Assembly (NCBI GenBank): GCA_003344405.1
Contig: NOWV01000008.1
Span: 558,001-622,000, forward strand
Origin: Trichoplax sp. H2
Taxonomy: Eukaryota > Placozoa > Uniplacotomia > Trichoplacea
Direction of reading: 5' to 3'
Length of the DNA: 64,000 nucleotides
The notes under the pieces were generated by a model. It had not been told where the DNA came from. It did no database searches and saw nothing but the letters and a program-made list of their open reading frames with translations. Position numbers and translations under genes: made by a program. Of the stretch, positions 54,317 through 64,000 are shown in pieces; within the stretch, counting starts at the first letter, position 1; every line of letters starts with the position of its first letter.

Positions 54317-55212
54317 GACAATCAGGATAAGCTTCATGCAACGACAATCCTGACTTGGTCGTAAAGGCGATATTTAATTAATTACATCTTTGTTACCCAT
54401 TACAGATAATTGAAAGGACACTCAAAGTAGTGACCGCTTCAGTGAAATTCTAGTTTAAATATATACTGTACATATATCTACAGTATATAACTATTCATTG
54501 ATCTAATCTTATGACTGTAGAGAGAATAAACTATTCTTATTTTTCCGACTCTGTGCTGTTTTTGGTCGATCATGCTATCTGATAGTTGTATACGGTATAG
54601 TATTAACACTTTAATATAATTAAGCATACTCGTATGCCTCAGCAATATTCCATAAAAGTCATCGGAGTTACAAATTGTCAATAGCAATCAACATATTTTA
54701 CGTTGATGAACATGCAGAATTACAATTCATTGCTGTACCGTACGGTAATAAATCTGAAAAGACGATAAGATGAATTATCGACTTTAGTAATCGATCTAAG
54801 AATATTACCCTATGGAACTCATTCTAATAATTGTAACTGGGATCGTCACGATACTGAAATTTAGTCTAAAGGTGTTATAATATCATTTACGGCAGATAGC
54901 TGCTACACAGATTTAGATTGCTTGATCAAGCTCAACAATGAAAGATCTGACTATACTATAGTTATTTTCCAACAAAGTTTTATTACGGAGCCCTCCTTTT
55001 AGTTTAAGCTCCTAAGCATCATTCTGACAATAGCTTTTATCACATAAGATCATGATACAGATTCAGATAAGGTACCGTGTTAAAACAGCGACATCAATAT
55101 CGACAGCTATCACTATTAATTTACGGACCAATTATAATTTTTATGTAAGTATATTACGCCAAAATAAAGCCGGAATTTTTAATGATATACTGACTGGCGT
55201 AAACTGTTAAGA
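54317..55212. other. Convergent intergenic space, no gene seen
   Basis: Between the 3' ends of MCFD2-like copy B (+) and RIOX1 (-). AT-rich and free of dense pentamer arrays. The short frames here (for example 54478-54687 on the - strand) have no family support. Confidence 0.45.
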
Positions 55213-61225
<6,013 letters not shown>

Positions 61226-61726
61226 TTTCCCCCTCAACGTATGCATGAACTACGATAGCCAAGCTGGCAGTCTCCAACTCATCGATGGGCTCGATATGGT
61301 TTGAGGAGTATTTCTGCTGTGATTGGCAGCGAAAGCATCATAACATTGGTGGTATTTGGGACAGACCGGTATGGAACGGTATAGAGCGGTATAGACCGGC
61401 GCGGAAGCGGAACGGTACGGTCTAGAATGGTACAGTACGGTAGCCCAATGATTTCGACACGTTCGTTGAAGAACTGCGACACTCACTAACGTCACCCATC
61501 GACATCCACTCTGGTAGTGTCAGTCAACATCACTTCAGTCCATGGTTTCCATACTGTACACAGTGTACAGTATATGACCAGCGTGCCGTGCCATACTGTA
61601 CTATACTACACGACAGTACTACCAACCAGTTCAAGGACTGACTGGACGGACGCCTGTCACTCACTCACTGATGTAACACGATTCTGTTGGAAACCATAGC
61701 GATAACGGTTGCAGCCTTCTCAAATC
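61226..61726. promoter_or_regulatory. Divergent RIOX1/WDR27 promoter interval
   Basis: About 500 bp between the two start codons. It has a GGTATAGAnCGG-like degenerate run near 61365-61410, then TACAG/CTGTA pentamers at 61430-61440 and 61550-61620. This part is clearly more GC-rich than the neighbouring introns. No TATA box is assigned. A bidirectional promoter is inferred from the gene layout. Confidence 0.5.
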
Positions 61727-63790
61727 ATGGCGTTCCATTCATATACAACGTCTTTAGTGGCAGCCAGTCAACTTGGCCGCCATGTTCCTTTAGCTTGTAG
61801 TCAACGCTTTATTGCTTTACCTTGGACACGAAAAACGATTGGAATTTGGAAATTGGATAATGTTGATAGCCAAGATTTAAGTAATACCGTTGTGAGTGAC
61901 TGACTGACTTTGTCTGCATAACCATTTACCCTTTAGACCATTTCTACCTGGAATGGACTGTTTATTTATTGATACACTATGACTCCATCATGTCAGGCTG
62001 CAAAGAAGCTTTTTTTCAATCGTTGTCCATACAGTCTATCATTATGATCGATGTTGAAGTACTGGATGCTTGTATCATTTGCCTAGATAAACAGACTTGT
62101 ATCTTGTCATTGCATTGGCGGTAGATTCAAAAATGATTTCGCCGCTGTAGTCGTAGTACTTGCTGTTCAAACTTATTACTGCATCATGTTCATGGACACT
62201 GTACCGCCATGAGACTAGGCAGATCAACATCAAGATGCGACTCCTCTACATTACTTGTGTAAAATACAGTACAGTAGATTGCTAATTTAGACATGTAATC
62301 TAGGAGAGTCGTGTATATTAATATTGATACAGTCAATTTTAGACATCTATGTATATATGCATATATTCATGATATACAAGAGTCGTCGATTGATGCTCAT
62401 CCAATCAATCTCAGTAGGCCTATAAATCAGGCAGAGGATTGATATTTATAGATCGAATTAATACCGGCAATATTAACACATCACTAATTTATCTACGGTG
62501 AGATGACTCCGTAACAGCAGCTATCAGCTATGAAGGTCTAAAACGCTGCAATCAACATTAAAACATCATTGCGACTATTTCTTAGTCGATGCATCATCAA
62601 TCAATGTAGATGTGATCGCTCATTCATGTTGTCGTTAGTACATATACGCGTATAACTTACCCTAGCTAATGCTTTACGGATCATCAATATTGTGATCGTG
62701 CATATTGGCAAACAGTGTCTTCCAAAATAGTATCAGTACTGTATTATTGTATTCCTAACTTAACCCAATTTGCAGTTTCATCCGTGATTATTTCTCTTTT
62801 GCACTGCATTATCTTTATACTCGCTAGGAGTTATCAGTAAATTACCTAATGAACTCGGTCATTTTAAACAACAATATCATCACTTAGACGCTTCTCATAC
62901 CCATATTCCCACAAAATATATTTTAGCCACAGGAGTTAACTGGTCATAGTTCCTCGATTTTATTACTGGCCTTCAATCCCGATCCAGTGGAAGTGCTACT
63001 TTGTTCGGCATGTAGCAGATACATTATTCTTTGGGATATGAATCAAGTTATTGCAGATGCGGATGTTGGTAAATAAATAGTGAATTAGTCACTTTATCGT
63101 CAATGATGTTACTTACTTACCGTAATTTTATTCTACGATGCAGTAGGAATAATGAAATAGGGTAGTAGCATCAAAAATGATTACATTTGCTGAATGAAAT
63201 AATTCATTTTAATATCCTTGTTATATAAAATTAAATATGTTTACTATAGTTGCTATTGCTATTTTTTCTCTTTAAGTTTCTATGTAGATGTTGATATACA
63301 CTGCAATTAAATCATTTCTAGTTTTATCTGCTATTGTATACCTTTTGTAAATGATAACATGTATATTAAATTTAAATTTATTTTATTCACGCTGATAACT
63401 TAGAATCAACAAGCCAAGGCACCATTATTTATTCAGATTTTAATGAACCGTCATGTCTGTGTATTAGTTCAAAGAATGATATTGTCGCCGTAGGAATTTC
63501 TAATGATATTATCCTTATTAATTTAAAGGTATGCTAACAAGAGTATTCCTTTTACCTTAAAATCCTAAATACAAGTAATTTGACAAATTACTCGTAGTTA
63601 CCAATGTATCCTATCCTTACCTGTTTAATGCAATTCAAAAGAGGTATCAATTTTTGACTTATATCACATGGTACAGGAAGATCATGCTATTGATGTCCTA
63701 GTAGGACACACTGGTAGGATTACAGCTACAGATTTCTCTTATTGCAGTGAATTTTTATTGGTGTCTTCATCAGAAGATAGAACATTTAAA
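61727..63790 (+). CDS. WDR27: WD repeat-containing protein 27, 5' part
   Basis: N-terminal part of a WD40 beta-propeller protein resembling WDR27, whose function is poorly known. Exons found: 61727-61891, 62933-63068, 63404-63528 and 63677-63790, all in phase; the gene runs off the window after the GTATGT donor at 63791. The start MAFHSYTTS is followed by HVPLACSQRFIALPWTRKTI, aligning with the HVQLACS...GTELCIWN start of WDR27. Next come the WD40 blades ELTGHSSSILLLAFNPDPVE with SRYIILWDM, the strand IVAVGISNDIILINLK, and DVLVGHTGRITATDFSY with LLVSSSEDRTFK. The first intron (1.04 kb) is the longest in this part. Only the N-terminal propeller is present, so identity as WDR27 rather than another WD40 protein is likely but not certain. 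Confidence 0.82.
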
Positions 63791-64000
63791 GTATGTATGA
63801 TATTTTTCTTCACTATCATTGTCTATCAGTGCATGCAAGAAAGATGATCCAACTCGCAACTTGGTAATAAATTTACTTTACCTAACAGTAAAGCACTTAA
63901 TTGGCTTCTGAGTACTATCCAACTCTCAAGCTGAGCATTGAGTACGCACGTTATGAGCAAGCATATATTACTCTACAGTATAGTAACGTGATAGTCTACA
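63791..64000. other. Intron of WDR27 to window end
   Basis: Starts with a GTATGT donor; no further exon is recognised before the end of the window. Confidence 0.5.

Overview
This is AT-rich nuclear DNA from an animal. Every recognisable gene is split by short GT-AG introns. The gene set is metazoan: RIOK2, NOC4L, an SRCAP/EP400 (Domino)-type remodeller, AMDHD1, MCFD2-like EF-hand proteins, RIOX1/NO66 and WDR27. Compact genes, an unduplicated SRCAP/EP400 ancestor and a GH63 enzyme of a kind otherwise familiar from bacteria and fungi suggest an early-branching animal such as a placozoan or sponge. The species cannot be fixed from sequence alone. Exon structures below were built by hand from homology, open frame, splice signals and intron-phase agreement.

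Layout: RIOK2 (+, 0.64-3.27 kb); an unrecognised six-exon gene (+, 5.6-8.4 kb); a small unrecognised gene (+, 10.9-12.7 kb); NOC4L (-, 13.2-16.8 kb); the 41-exon Domino-type remodeller (+, 18.0-31.1 kb); a YMR196W/bacterial-type GH63 glycosidase (-, 31.4-37.5 kb); a 6.7 kb repeat-rich gap-containing intergenic region; AMDHD1 (+, 44.2-47.6 kb); two MCFD2-like genes in opposite orientation (- at 49.3-51.0 kb, + at 53.7-54.3 kb); RIOX1 (-, 55.2-61.2 kb); and the 5' half of WDR27 (+, from 61.7 kb). From NOC4L onward the genes alternate strictly in strand, so every intergenic space is either divergent or convergent.

The most unusual non-coding signal is a dispersed, strand-switching pentamer (TACAG/CTGTA) that builds palindromic tracts such as GTACAGTACTGTAC. 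Dense arrays fill all four divergent (promoter-side) spaces and are absent from the four convergent ones and from the tandem RIOK2 side. The 37.5-44.2 kb space also holds a 20-N gap flanked by two near-identical ~1.7 kb blocks and a ~120 bp satellite.

The genes do not form one pathway. Several bear on ribosome biogenesis (RIOK2 and NOC4L in 40S maturation, RIOX1 as a ribosomal protein hydroxylase) and chromatin (Domino, RIOX1). The others serve histidine catabolism (AMDHD1), ER-Golgi cargo handling (MCFD2-like) and glycan hydrolysis (GH63). The best leads are the Domino gene, which joins an SRCAP-like motor to an EP400-like tail with a built-in alternative end, the GH63 gene, and the divergent-promoter arrays.
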